NCBI RefSeq assembly: GCF_002160305.1
Contig: NZ_NFKI01000004.1
Location: 78,450 to 142,449 of the forward strand
Length of the DNA stretch: 64,000 nt
Direction of reading: 5' to 3'
From: Pseudoflavonifractor sp. An184
Lineage (GTDB): Bacteria > Bacillota > Clostridia > Oscillospirales > Oscillospiraceae
Part shown: positions 26,999-34,499 of the stretch, one piece after another
Layout of the letters: each line of letters starts with the position of its first letter
Numbering within the stretch: position 1 is the first letter of the stretch
The notes under the pieces: generated by a model
Told to the model about the DNA's origin: nothing
The model's input: only the letters and a program-made list of their open reading frames with translations
Databases searched by the model: none
Translations under genes and position numbers: made by a program

Positions 26999-27868
26999 AT
27001 GGGCTTTTTTGACAAACTGAAAAAGATCAACATTTTTTCCAGCTTCGGCTCGGAGCTCACCGACGACTTCTACGACGAACTGGAGGAGTCCCTGATCCTG
27101 GCGGACACGGGGATGGACACCGCCCTGGAGCTGGTGGAGGAGCTGCGCCGCCGGGTGAAGGACGAGCGCATCAAGACGATAGAGGAGGCCCGCGCCTGCA
27201 TGTGCCGGTGTGTGGCTGACGCCCTGAACGCGGGGGACCCGGCGCTGGACCTGTCCACCCGGCCCTCGGTGGTGCTGTTCATCGGGGTGAACGGGGTGGG
27301 CAAGACCACCACCATCGGCAAGATCGGCTATCAGCTGCGCCGGGAGCGGAAAAAAGTCCTCTTCTGCGCCGCCGACACCTTCCGGGCCGCCGCCGCCGAC
27401 CAGCTCACCATCTGGGCGGAGCGGGCCGGGGTGGAGATCGTCAAGCAGCACGAGGGGGCCGACCCCGCCGCCGTGGTCTTTGACGCGGCCACCGCCGCCA
27501 AGGCCCGGAACACCGACGTGATGCTGGTGGACACCGCCGGCCGCCTCCACAACAAGCAGAACCTGATGAACGAGCTGAATAAGATTTCCCGGGTCATCGA
27601 CCGGGAGCTGCCCGGCTGCGCCCGGGAGACCCTGCTGGTGCTGGACGCCACCACGGGGCAGAACGGCCTCATCCAGGCCAAGCAGTTCAAAGAGGCCGCC
27701 GGCATCACCGGCATCGTCCTCACCAAGCTGGACGGCACCGCCAAGGGGGGCATTGCCATCGCCATCGCCAGGGAACTGGGCGTGCCCGTCAAGTACGCCG
27801 GCGTGGGCGAGGGCGTGGACGATTTAAAGCCCTTCGATGCCATGGAGTTCGCGGAGGCCCTGATTTAA
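26999..27868 (+). CDS. ftsY: Signal recognition particle receptor FtsY
   Basis: 289 residues, the NG-domain GTPase that docks SRP-ribosome complexes at the membrane. It lacks the long acidic N-terminal A domain, as in many Clostridia. G1 GVNGVGKTTTIGK (about 99), DTFRAAAADQL (about 123), DTAGR (about 178), TKLDGTAKGG (about 240) and the C-terminal GVGEGVDDLKPFDAMEFAEA are all present. It lies downstream of smc, a common pairing, but the RAYT and two zinc-ribbon genes intervene. Its last 18 codons and stop are duplicated 222 bp downstream with silent changes. Confidence 0.96.
   Translation: MGFFDKLKKINIFSSFGSELTDDFYDELEESLILADTGMDTALELVEELRRRVKDERIKTIEEARACMCRCVADALNAGDPALDLSTRPSVVLFIGVNGVGKTTTIGKIGYQLRRERKKVLFCAADTFRAAAADQLTIWAERAGVEIVKQHEGADPAAVVFDAATAAKARNTDVMLVDTAGRLHNKQNLMNELNKISRVIDRELPGCARETLLVLDATTGQNGLIQAKQFKEAAGITGIVLTKLDGTAKGGIAIAIARELGVPVKYAGVGEGVDDLKPFDAMEFAEALI
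27811..27868 (+). repeat. ftsY 3'-end duplication, first copy (in the intact gene)
   Basis: 58 bp repeated at 28033-28090. Six differences (TTC/TTT twice, GAG/GAA, GCC/GCG, CTG/CTT, TAA/TGA) are all silent. Confidence 0.95.
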
Positions 27869-28032
27869 CAGAATATGTTGAAAAGCAAGTCGTCCACGCC
27901 CTCAGCCGCCGCAGGCGGCCCGGCGCTTGCGCCGTCCAAGCGTTTTGCCGAAGGCAAAACCTTGCCGCAGGGCGGATTCATTCCGCCCGAGGATTTGAAT
28001 AAAATGGGCCCCCAAACAAACAAAGTTTGTTT
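27869..28032. repeat. Hairpin-chain spacer after ftsY
   Basis: 164 bp made largely of consecutive short hairpins: GCCGCC/GGCGGC, GGCGC/GCGCC, TTTTGCC/GGCAAAA, GGGCGGA/TCCGCCC and a perfect 11-bp CCCAAACAAAC/GTTTGTTTGGG (28011-28035) whose right arm runs into the second ftsY tail. No gene is visible. Confidence 0.75.
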
Positions 28033-28090
28033 GGGCGTGGACGATTTAAAGCCCTTTGATGCCATGGAGTTTGCGGAAGCGCTTATTTGA
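28033..28090 (+). repeat. ftsY 3'-end duplication, recoded second copy
   Basis: Encodes GVDDLKPFDAMEFAEALI again and stops with TGA instead of TAA. It begins at the foot of the 11-bp hairpin and is followed directly by heptamer repeats. Confidence 0.93.
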
Positions 28091-28114
28091 ATTGACAATG
28101 GACAATTGACAATT
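28091..28114. repeat. Short heptamer tandem repeat
   Basis: Three 7-bp units (ATTGACA, ATGGACA, ATTGACA) plus a partial fourth, starting immediately after the stop of the recoded ftsY tail. Confidence 0.75.
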
Positions 28115-28156
28115 TGCCGGGGACGGGAGCGGATGCTTCTGTTGGGAGGAAGCGGA

Positions 28157-28357
28157 ATGGATTGGTACGATGTTGTTGTATTGCTCTTGATCATTCAAGT
28201 AGTTCGATTTCGCGCCCAGGGAGGGAAAATCCGCCTCCAGGACTTTAAGCTGTGGGGAAAGGATGTGACCCCGGAGCAGCGCCGGAACAACCTGATGGGG
28301 TTTGCCGTCATACTTGCTCTGATAGGGCTCGGCCTGCTGTTCTGGCTGGTGGATTGA
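28157..28357 (+). CDS. Small single-pass or two-pass membrane protein, paralog A
   Basis: 66 residues, family not recognised. Hydrophobic segments at both ends (about 6-14 and 48-63) flank a charged centre (LQDFKLWGKDVTPEQRRNNLMGF). It is clearly related to the protein at 28472, which has KYFKFWGDVPEAQRKDNLRGFGM at the same place. ATG 28157 has GGGAGGA 8 nt upstream. Confidence 0.7.
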   Translation: MDWYDVVVLLLIIQVVRFRAQGGKIRLQDFKLWGKDVTPEQRRNNLMGFAVILALIGLGLLFWLVD

Positions 28358-28471
28358 GGGGCGTTCAGACAAACGTCGCTGTATGGTCCCGATGGGAATT
28401 TGTGAGGAGGCCGCACGCCGCCTCCTGGCCGCCTGGAAGATCAATCAATGGAAAATGAGAGGAGACACAAC

Positions 28472-28675
28472 GTGACGCAGGAAAATCTTTGGTTCGGGCT
28501 GTTGGTGGCCTGGGTAGTCATTTGGCTGTGGACCCGGTTTCAGTCCGGGACCATGAAACTCAAGTATTTCAAGTTTTGGGGCGATGTGCCGGAGGCACAG
28601 CGGAAAGACAATCTCAGAGGATTTGGCATGACCGCGGCATTGCTGGTCATCAACGTGCTGCTGAATATCTTCTGA
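28472..28675 (+). CDS. Small membrane protein, paralog B
   Basis: 67 residues from GTG 28472, chosen because GAGAGGAG lies about 8 nt upstream; the in-frame ATG at 28448 has no ribosome site. An N-terminal membrane helix (LWFGLLVAWVVIWLW) and a C-terminal one (AALLVINVLLNIF) flank the motif shared with the gene at 28157. Tandem duplication is the likely origin. Function unknown. Confidence 0.65.
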   Translation: MTQENLWFGLLVAWVVIWLWTRFQSGTMKLKYFKFWGDVPEAQRKDNLRGFGMTAALLVINVLLNIF

Positions 28676-28730
28676 TGGCGGCCTTTGACTAAGTTAAGAA
28701 AAATTTAAAGGGTCAATTCACATACTATCC

Positions 28731-28760
28731 AAACATTTCCGGTGGAACCTGTGGTACAAT
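28731..28760 (+). promoter_or_regulatory. Probable promoter for rph
   Basis: TACAAT at 28755-28760 preceded by TGTGG; no good -35 hexamer at 17 nt. It lies 35 nt before the rph start. Confidence 0.4.
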
Positions 28761-28794
28761 AAGAAAAATCAATTCGAGAGAGGAAGTTTTTGCC

Positions 28795-29508
28795 ATGCCA
28801 CGTATGGACGGAAGAGCCAACGACCAGCTTCGGCCGGTGGAGATCATTCCCAATGTAAACAAGTTTGCGGAGGGCTCCTGCCTGATCCGCTGCGGCAATA
28901 CTCATGTGCTGTGCACCGCCAGCGTGGAGGACCGGCCGCCCCGCCACGTCCCCGAGGGGGAGGGCTGGGTCACCGCCGAGTACTCCATGCTCCCCCGGGC
29001 CAACCGGGAGCGGTCCCGCCGGGACATCTCCAAGCTGAAGCTCAGCGGCCGCTCCGCCGAGATCCAGCGGCTCATCGGCCGGGCCCTGCGCTCGGTGGTG
29101 GACCGGAAGAAGCTGGGCCCCTGGAACGTGACCATCGACTGCGACGTGCTCCAGGGGGACGGGGGCACCCGCACCGCCTCCATCACCGGGGGCTATGTGG
29201 CCATGATCCTGGCCTTTCAGAAGATGCAGAAGGCCGGGCAGCTGAACGCCTGGCCGGTGAGCGGGATGGTGGCCGCCGTCTCCGCCGGCGTGGTGGACGA
29301 CGTGCCCATGCTGGACCTGTGCTATGAGGAGGACTCCTCCGCCATGGTGGATCTGAACTGCGTCATGGACGACCAGGGCCGCCTCATCGAGATCCAGGGC
29401 ACCGGCGAGGGCCGCCCCTTCACCCTGGCCGAGCAGCAGAAGCTGGTGGAGCTGTGTGCCAAAGGTATTCAGGAGCTCCAGGCCATCCAGAAGAGCGTAT
29501 TGGAGTAA
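28795..29508 (+). CDS. rph: Ribonuclease PH
   Basis: 237 residues, phosphorolytic 3' exonuclease that trims tRNA precursors. The start MPRMDGRANDQLRPV, GEGWVTAEYSMLPRA (about residue 57) and CDVLQGDGGTRTASITG (about residue 115; phosphate-binding) are typical and the length is normal. ATG 28795 follows GAGAGGAAG. It heads a housekeeping run with rdgB, yhbY and nadD. Confidence 0.96.
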   Translation: MPRMDGRANDQLRPVEIIPNVNKFAEGSCLIRCGNTHVLCTASVEDRPPRHVPEGEGWVTAEYSMLPRANRERSRRDISKLKLSGRSAEIQRLIGRALRSVVDRKKLGPWNVTIDCDVLQGDGGTRTASITGGYVAMILAFQKMQKAGQLNAWPVSGMVAAVSAGVVDDVPMLDLCYEEDSSAMVDLNCVMDDQGRLIEIQGTGEGRPFTLAEQQKLVELCAKGIQELQAIQKSVLE

Positions 29509-29529
29509 GAAGAAGGGGGAGAGGGAGTC

Positions 29530-29826
29530 GTGGCTCAGGCATTTGAAGCGATCATGCTGATTTGTTTTGGGATTTCCTGGCCCTTCAACATCGCCAAATC
29601 CCTGAAATCCCGGACCGCCAAGGGAAAGAGCCTCCAGTTTGAAATCTGCGTGGTGGTGGGCTATCTCTTCGGCATCGCGGGGAAATTTATTGGCGGAAAC
29701 GTCACCTATGTGCTGGCGGTCTACATCCTGGATGTGCTGATGGTGAGCACCGACATCGTTTTAACCTGCCGCAACCGCCGGCTGGACCGTCTGGCGGAGG
29801 CAAAAGAAGGGAGCGCTGCGGAATGA
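29530..29826 (+). CDS. Small membrane protein, PQ-loop/SemiSWEET-like
   Basis: 98 residues with three predicted membrane helices. The first helix carries GISWPFNIAKSLKSRTAKGKS, which resembles the PQ-loop of SemiSWEET sugar carriers, but I cannot confirm family membership. GTG 29530 follows GGGGGAGAGGGA. Its stop overlaps the rdgB ATG, so the two are co-translated between rph and rdgB. Confidence 0.65.
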   Translation: MAQAFEAIMLICFGISWPFNIAKSLKSRTAKGKSLQFEICVVVGYLFGIAGKFIGGNVTYVLAVYILDVLMVSTDIVLTCRNRRLDRLAEAKEGSAAE

Positions 29827-30422
29827 AACTGGTACTGGCCAGCAAAAATCAGAAAAAACTCGTGGAGATGAATGAGATCCTGTCCCACCTGGGGATTCAG
29901 GTCTGCTCCGAGGCGGAGGCCGGGGTGGACGTGGAGGTGGAGGAGACCGGCGCCACCTTCGAGGAGAACTCCCTGCTGAAGGCCAGGGCCGTCATGGAGG
30001 CCAGCGGCATGCCCGCCATCGCCGACGACTCCGGGCTGTGCGTGGATGCCCTCAACGGAGCGCCCGGGGTGTACTCCGCCCGCTACGGCGGGGAGGGGCT
30101 GGACGACGCCGGCCGCTACCGCCTGCTGCTGGAGAACATGCGGGGGCAGACCCCGCGGACGGCCAAGTTCGTGTCCGTCATCACCTGCTGCTTCCCCAAC
30201 GGGGACGTGCTCTCCGCCCGGGGGGAGTGCCCCGGCACCATCGCCTTCGCCCCCATGGGGGAGGGCGGCTTCGGGTACGACCCGGTGTTCTTCATCCCCA
30301 GCCTGAAAAAGACCTTCGCCCAGCTCTCTCCCGAGGAGAAGAACGCCATCTCCCACCGGGGCAAGGCTCTGGAGGCTTTCCAGGTCAAGCTGGAGGAGTA
30401 CCTCGGGGAAGATAGGAGTTAA
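29823..30422 (+). CDS. rdgB: XTP/dITP diphosphatase (RdgB/HAM1)
   Basis: 199 residues. It hydrolyses non-canonical purine triphosphates such as dITP and XTP to keep them out of DNA. The SKNQKKLVEM start, the catalytic ADDSGLCVDAL (about residue 64), and GEGGFGYDPVFF (about residue 147) plus SHRGKAL near the end are family hallmarks. The ATG overlaps the preceding stop. Its own stop lies inside the first unit of a TTAAGAA heptamer repeat. Confidence 0.95.
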   Translation: MKLVLASKNQKKLVEMNEILSHLGIQVCSEAEAGVDVEVEETGATFEENSLLKARAVMEASGMPAIADDSGLCVDALNGAPGVYSARYGGEGLDDAGRYRLLLENMRGQTPRTAKFVSVITCCFPNGDVLSARGECPGTIAFAPMGEGGFGYDPVFFIPSLKKTFAQLSPEEKNAISHRGKALEAFQVKLEEYLGEDRS

Positions 30423-30446
30423 GAATTAAGAATTAAGAATTAAGAA
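30419..30446. repeat. Four perfect TTAAGAA heptamers
   Basis: Units at 30419, 30426, 30433 and 30440, starting within the rdgB stop codon. The 69-bp gap to yhbY holds nothing else. Confidence 0.85.
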
Positions 30447-30491
30447 TGGGGCGGCGCCCGACACACTAAATTACAGGAGTTAGAAATTATT

Positions 30492-30818
30492 ATGGAAGAA
30501 CTGACAAGCAAACAGCGCGCCCAGCTGCGGGGCCTGGCCAACAGCATCGACACCATTCTGATCGTGGGCAAGGACGGCATCGGGGACAACCTGGTGAAGC
30601 AGGCCGACGACGCTTTGGAGGCCCGGGAGCTCATCAAGGGCAAGGTGCTGGAGAATTCCCTCATGTCCGCCCGGGAGGCGGCGGAGGCCCTGGCCCCCCT
30701 CACCCGCAGCGAGGTGGTGCAGGTCATCGGAACAAAATTTGTATTATATCGTCCAAGCCACAAGAAGGATAAAAAGGACAAGATCGTTCTGGTGGAGGGC
30801 AAGAAAAAGCGGCCCTGA
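30492..30818 (+). CDS. yhbY: YhbY-family ribosome-associated RNA-binding protein
   Basis: 108 residues with a CRS1-YhbY (KH-like) domain: LTSKQRAQLRGLAN start, VGKDGI (the GxxG-type loop) and VVQVIGTKFVLYRPS. Members bind rRNA and assist large-subunit assembly. The lysine-rich tail (KKDKKDK, GKKKRP) fits RNA binding. It lies directly before nadD, the usual order in Firmicutes. Confidence 0.92.
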   Translation: MEELTSKQRAQLRGLANSIDTILIVGKDGIGDNLVKQADDALEARELIKGKVLENSLMSAREAAEALAPLTRSEVVQVIGTKFVLYRPSHKKDKKDKIVLVEGKKKRP

Positions 30819-30857
30819 CGGCTGAAACAAAATTTGAAGCAAAGGTGGGAACGCGCA

Positions 30858-32066
30858 GTGAAAATCGGCATTTACGGGGGAACCTACAACCCGCCCCATC
30901 TGGGGCACCTGGCGGCGGCCCGGACGGCCATTGACGCGCTGAAGCTGGATAAGCTGCTGCTCATGCCGGCGGCGGTGCCCCCCCACAAGGCGCTGCCGGA
31001 GAACACCCCCTCCCAGGAACACCGGCTGGCCATGGTGGAAAAGCTGGCCGACGCCATGGACCTGCCCGGCGTGGTGGAGGTGTCCACCCTGGAGCTGGAG
31101 CGGGAGGGAAAGAGCTACACCTCCGAGACGCTGGAGGAGCTGCGCCGCCGCTACCCCAAGGCGGAGCTGTGGCTGCTCATGGGGACGGACATGTTTCTGA
31201 CCCTCCACCTGTGGCACGACGCCAAGACCATCCTGCGGCTGGCCAAGATCTGCGCCTTCGGCCGGACCGAGCAGGACGGGGAGGCGGTCTTTGCCCCCCA
31301 GCGGGAGTTTTTGACCCGGGAGTACCACGCCGACGTGGTGACCATTACCCTGCCCGGCCTGATCGATGTGTCCTCCACCCAGCTGCGGGAGCTGCTGGTC
31401 CGGGGGAAGGGGCGGGAGTACCTGCTCCCCTCTGTGTACGGCTATATTCTGATGAATCACTTGTACGGCACCCAGGTGCATTTAAAGTGCCTGGACCTGC
31501 CCGAGCTGCGGGCCTGCTCCTACTCCATGATCCGCCACAAGCGGGTGGCCCACGTGATGGGGGTGGAGGAGGAGGCGGTCAAGCTGGCCAAATTCTGGGG
31601 CGCCGACCCGGAGCTGGCCCGCCACGCCGCTATTTTGCACGATTGCACCAAATACCTGGGCCTGGAGGACCAGTTGCATTTGTGTGAGAAATATGGTATT
31701 GAATTAGACAGCTTGGAGCGCCAGGCGGTAAAACTGCTTCACTCCAAGACAGGGGCATGTATTGCCAAGTATGTTTTTGGGGAACCTGATGAGGTATACG
31801 AGGCCATTTTCTGGCACACCACCGGCAAGGCGGATATGACCCTGCTGGACAAGGTCCTGTATATGGCGGACTACATAGAGCCGAACCGGGATTTTGACGG
31901 GGTGGAGGAGCTGCGGAAGCTGGCCTACACCGACCTGGACCAGGCTATGCTCCTGGGGGTGGACTCCACCATCCGGGAGATGGAGGAGCGGGGCTATCTC
32001 ATCCATACCAATACGCGGGAGGCCAGACAGTGGCTGCTGGATCAGGGCGTGAAGCTGAAGGAGTAA
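30858..32066 (+). CDS. nadD: Bifunctional NadD-YqeK fusion: nicotinate-nucleotide adenylyltransferase and HD-domain hydrolase
   Basis: 402 residues. The N-terminal half (1-195) is NadD, with GGTYNPPHLGHL (residues 7-18) and DVSSTQLREL (about residue 172), making deamido-NAD from NaMN and ATP. The C-terminal half (about 200-402) is a YqeK-type HD protein with HAAILHDCTKYL (about residue 256) and MADYIEPNRDF; YqeK hydrolyses diadenosine tetraphosphate. These are separate genes in Bacillus. GTG 30858 is chosen (MKIGIYGG) with AAAGGTGGGA upstream. Next come lcp and rsfS, matching the nadD-yqeK-rsfS order elsewhere. Confidence 0.92.
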   Translation: MKIGIYGGTYNPPHLGHLAAARTAIDALKLDKLLLMPAAVPPHKALPENTPSQEHRLAMVEKLADAMDLPGVVEVSTLELEREGKSYTSETLEELRRRYPKAELWLLMGTDMFLTLHLWHDAKTILRLAKICAFGRTEQDGEAVFAPQREFLTREYHADVVTITLPGLIDVSSTQLRELLVRGKGREYLLPSVYGYILMNHLYGTQVHLKCLDLPELRACSYSMIRHKRVAHVMGVEEEAVKLAKFWGADPELARHAAILHDCTKYLGLEDQLHLCEKYGIELDSLERQAVKLLHSKTGACIAKYVFGEPDEVYEAIFWHTTGKADMTLLDKVLYMADYIEPNRDFDGVEELRKLAYTDLDQAMLLGVDSTIREMEERGYLIHTNTREARQWLLDQGVKLKE

Positions 32067-32075
32067 ACAGACCTT

Positions 32076-33797
32076 ATGAGCGGAAAAAGAGAGAGTAAGA
32101 CAAACAGAACCCGCCGGAAGCCCTCGGGAGGGCTGGCCGGCTGGTGGAGACAGCACCGGGCCTGGGTGTCCGGCCTGGACCGGGGACAGAAGATCCGGTA
32201 CCGCCTGTTTCAGTTTTTGGTGGTGGTGGCCGTCCTGGCCATTGCCGTCTGCCTGGCGGCCCGGGCCTGGATCACCCTGCCCACCGTTCCCAATCTCCCC
32301 TCCGGGACGGTGACGACGGAGGAGGGGGACATGACCTTCGACGGGGCCGAGCTGCCCAATGTGGCCAAGAGCGGTCGGAAGGACGGGGTGTACACCTTCC
32401 TCCTGGTGGGCCAGGACACGGGCGGCGGCGGCAATACCGACACCATGCTCCTTGTGACCTTCGACAGTGTGAACAAGGAGGTCCACGGCATGAGCCTGCC
32501 CCGGGACACCATGATCAACAGCAGCCACTCCGGCGCGGGACACCGGCTCAACGCGGTGTACAACTATAACAAGGGCAGCGACCCCGACACCCAGATGGAG
32601 AAGGGGATCACCGCCCTGAAGCGGGAGGTGGGCAAGCTCACCGGCATCATTCCCGATTTCTATGTGGTGGTCCAGTGGGAGGCCGTGGGCGAGCTGGTGG
32701 ACGCCATCGGCGGCGTGGACTTCGACGTGCCCTTTGACATGGACTACGACGACCCGGCCCAGGACCTGCACATCCGCCTGAAGGCCGGCCAGCAGACCCT
32801 CAGCGGCGAGGACGCCATGGGGCTGATCCGCTGGCGGCACAACAACGACTACTCGGTGCAGTACCCCAACGGGGACCTGGGGCGGGTGCAGACCCAGCAG
32901 GCATTTCTGAAGGCGGTGGCGGCCGAGTGCCTGAAGCCGGAGATCCTGCTGAAGGCCCCCAGCCTGGCGCAGATCTTCCTGGAGCGGGTGAGCACGGATC
33001 TGTCCATCGGCAATCTGCTGGCCTTTGCCCAGCTGGCAGTGGGGATGGACGCGGAGAACGATGTGACCTTTGTCACCATGCCCTGGACCAACGCGAATTA
33101 TCCCGGCGTGTCCATGATCCTGCCGGATGTGGACGAGCTGCTGGAGATCCTCAACGACGGCTTCAATCCCTACCAGGACGAAATCCAGGCCAGCGACCTG
33201 TCGGTGCTCTACCGCAGCAGCGACGGCAGCTATGGGGTGACCAGCGGCACCCTGCTGGACTCCTCCCTGTCCCGGCCCAGAAGCAGCGGTTCGTCCAGCT
33301 CCTCCGGCGGGAGCAGCGGAAGCTCCAGCAGTCAGACGCCGGATGTGCCGGCCACCGAGGAGCCGGTGGAGAACCCCGACGGCTCCCAGACCACCGATCC
33401 CAGCGGCTCCGGCGAGGTCACCGATCCCGGCGGAACCGGTGAAAATCCCGACGGCTCCCAGACCGGCGACTCCAGCGGCGGGACCGGAGAAAATCCGGAC
33501 GGCTCTCAGCCCGCCGATCCCTCCGGTTCCGGCGGGACCACCGCCCCCGGCGAAAGCCAGGGCGGAGGGCAGACGGACCCCGGCGGCAGCTCGGGCGGCT
33601 CCCAGGATACCGCCGACCCCTCCGGCTCTCAGAGCGGCGGCGGGAGCAGCTCCAGCACAGGGGGCGGGGAGGCTGTTCCCCCCTCCCAGGACATTCAGGG
33701 CGGCGCAGCCGCCCAGGCGCCGGAGTCTGAAAGCGGCCTGACAGTGGCCGACCTGCCCAGCTGGCTCAACCCCACCGGGGCGGAGCCGGCGGCATAA
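32076..33797 (+). CDS. LytR-CpsA-Psr (LCP) family cell-envelope protein with low-complexity tail
   Basis: 573 residues. One N-terminal membrane helix (about 48-70), an extracellular LCP domain (about 100-370: LLVGQDTGGGGNTDTMLLVT, MSLPRDTMI, LIRWRHNN), then a ~170-residue Ser/Gly/Pro/Asp-rich tail with repeated ENPDGSQ units (about 430-490). LCP enzymes attach teichoic acids or polysaccharides to peptidoglycan. The catalytic Arg/Asp residues of the phosphate-binding site are in the domain. The tail may span or associate with the wall. Located between nadD-yqeK and rsfS. Confidence 0.9.
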   Translation: MSGKRESKTNRTRRKPSGGLAGWWRQHRAWVSGLDRGQKIRYRLFQFLVVVAVLAIAVCLAARAWITLPTVPNLPSGTVTTEEGDMTFDGAELPNVAKSGRKDGVYTFLLVGQDTGGGGNTDTMLLVTFDSVNKEVHGMSLPRDTMINSSHSGAGHRLNAVYNYNKGSDPDTQMEKGITALKREVGKLTGIIPDFYVVVQWEAVGELVDAIGGVDFDVPFDMDYDDPAQDLHIRLKAGQQTLSGEDAMGLIRWRHNNDYSVQYPNGDLGRVQTQQAFLKAVAAECLKPEILLKAPSLAQIFLERVSTDLSIGNLLAFAQLAVGMDAENDVTFVTMPWTNANYPGVSMILPDVDELLEILNDGFNPYQDEIQASDLSVLYRSSDGSYGVTSGTLLDSSLSRPRSSGSSSSSGGSSGSSSSQTPDVPATEEPVENPDGSQTTDPSGSGEVTDPGGTGENPDGSQTGDSSGGTGENPDGSQPADPSGSGGTTAPGESQGGGQTDPGGSSGGSQDTADPSGSQSGGGSSSSTGGGEAVPPSQDIQGGAAAQAPESESGLTVADLPSWLNPTGAEPAA

Positions 33798-33845
33798 AAA
33801 TACGCAATACCAGGCTGGAACACAAAAGAGAAAGGAGAACTGCCT

Positions 33846-34205
33846 GTGACATCATATGAAAGCGCCATGCTGTTGGCCAACACCTTGGACGGCAAAAAGG
33901 GGGAGGAGATCAAGGTCCTGAAGACCGAGGGCCTCACCACCCTGGCCGACTACTTTGTCATCTGTACCGCCACCTCCACCACCCAGATCAAGGCCATGTC
34001 CGACGCCTGTGAGGAGGCCATGGAGAAGAACGGGGAGCGGGTCCACCACATCGAGGGCCACCGGGGCGGCACCTGGCTGCTGATGGACTTCTCCGCGGTG
34101 GTGGTCCACATCTTCATGGACGAGGCCCGGAAGTTCTATGATCTGGAGCGCCTGTGGGGCGACGCGGAGGAGATTCCTCTGGAGAAACCTCAGGCGGCCC
34201 AGTAA
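33846..34205 (+). CDS. rsfS: Ribosomal silencing factor RsfS
   Basis: 119 residues (DUF143/Iojap). It binds uL14 and blocks subunit joining during starvation. The core LTTLADYFVICTATSTTQIKA and the C-terminal GTWLLMDFSAVVVHIF followed by RKFYDLERLWGDAE are diagnostic. GTG 33846 follows AAAGGAG. Confidence 0.95.
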   Translation: MTSYESAMLLANTLDGKKGEEIKVLKTEGLTTLADYFVICTATSTTQIKAMSDACEEAMEKNGERVHHIEGHRGGTWLLMDFSAVVVHIFMDEARKFYDLERLWGDAEEIPLEKPQAAQ

Positions 34206-34234
34206 GTAGAGTGCTTGGAGAGGAAAAAGCTGAA

Positions 34235-34426
34235 ATGGACAAGGACCGGTTTCAGAAGGTTTACAGCCAGGGCCTGGTCAATGTGGCCGAGATCCTGGTG
34301 GACACCCAGACGGGGGTCAATTACCTGTATTATTGGAGTGGAAACGGAGGGGGGCTGACGCCCCTGCTGGACCGGGAGGGAAAGCCGGTCATCACGGCGG
34401 TGGGCGGCGGCCCGGAGCGTTCCTGA
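34235..34426 (+). CDS. DUF6440-like small protein
   Basis: 63 residues. The sequence VAEILVDTQTGVNYLYYWSG followed by GGLTPLLDREGKPVI matches small proteins of this type (xERFK...d..tGv.YL....G..GgltpLld.dGkp), of unknown function. ATG 34235 has TTGGAGAGG upstream. It is the last gene before the T-box promoter. Confidence 0.75.
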   Translation: MDKDRFQKVYSQGLVNVAEILVDTQTGVNYLYYWSGNGGGLTPLLDREGKPVITAVGGGPERS

Positions 34427-34461
34427 GCGCCCGGTCCCAGACGGAGGAGAGCGAAAACTCC

Positions 34462-34490
34462 TTGACAACCGCCGGGAAATCCCATATAAT
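34462..34490 (+). promoter_or_regulatory. Consensus promoter of the T-box operon
   Basis: TTGACA (34462-34467), 17 nt, TATAAT (34485-34490): both hexamers are perfect. Confidence 0.9.
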
Positions 34491-34499
34491 TCATATCTG

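Noticed and set aside
25497..28090. Diversity-generating retroelement template/variable repeats at smc and ftsY
   Set aside because: There is no reverse transcriptase nearby, differences are not at adenines, and all are synonymous, the opposite of what mutagenic retrohoming produces.
30419..30446. CRISPR-like array
   Set aside because: The units are 7 bp with no spacers, and no cas gene is nearby; the same holds for the repeats at 28091 and 48120.
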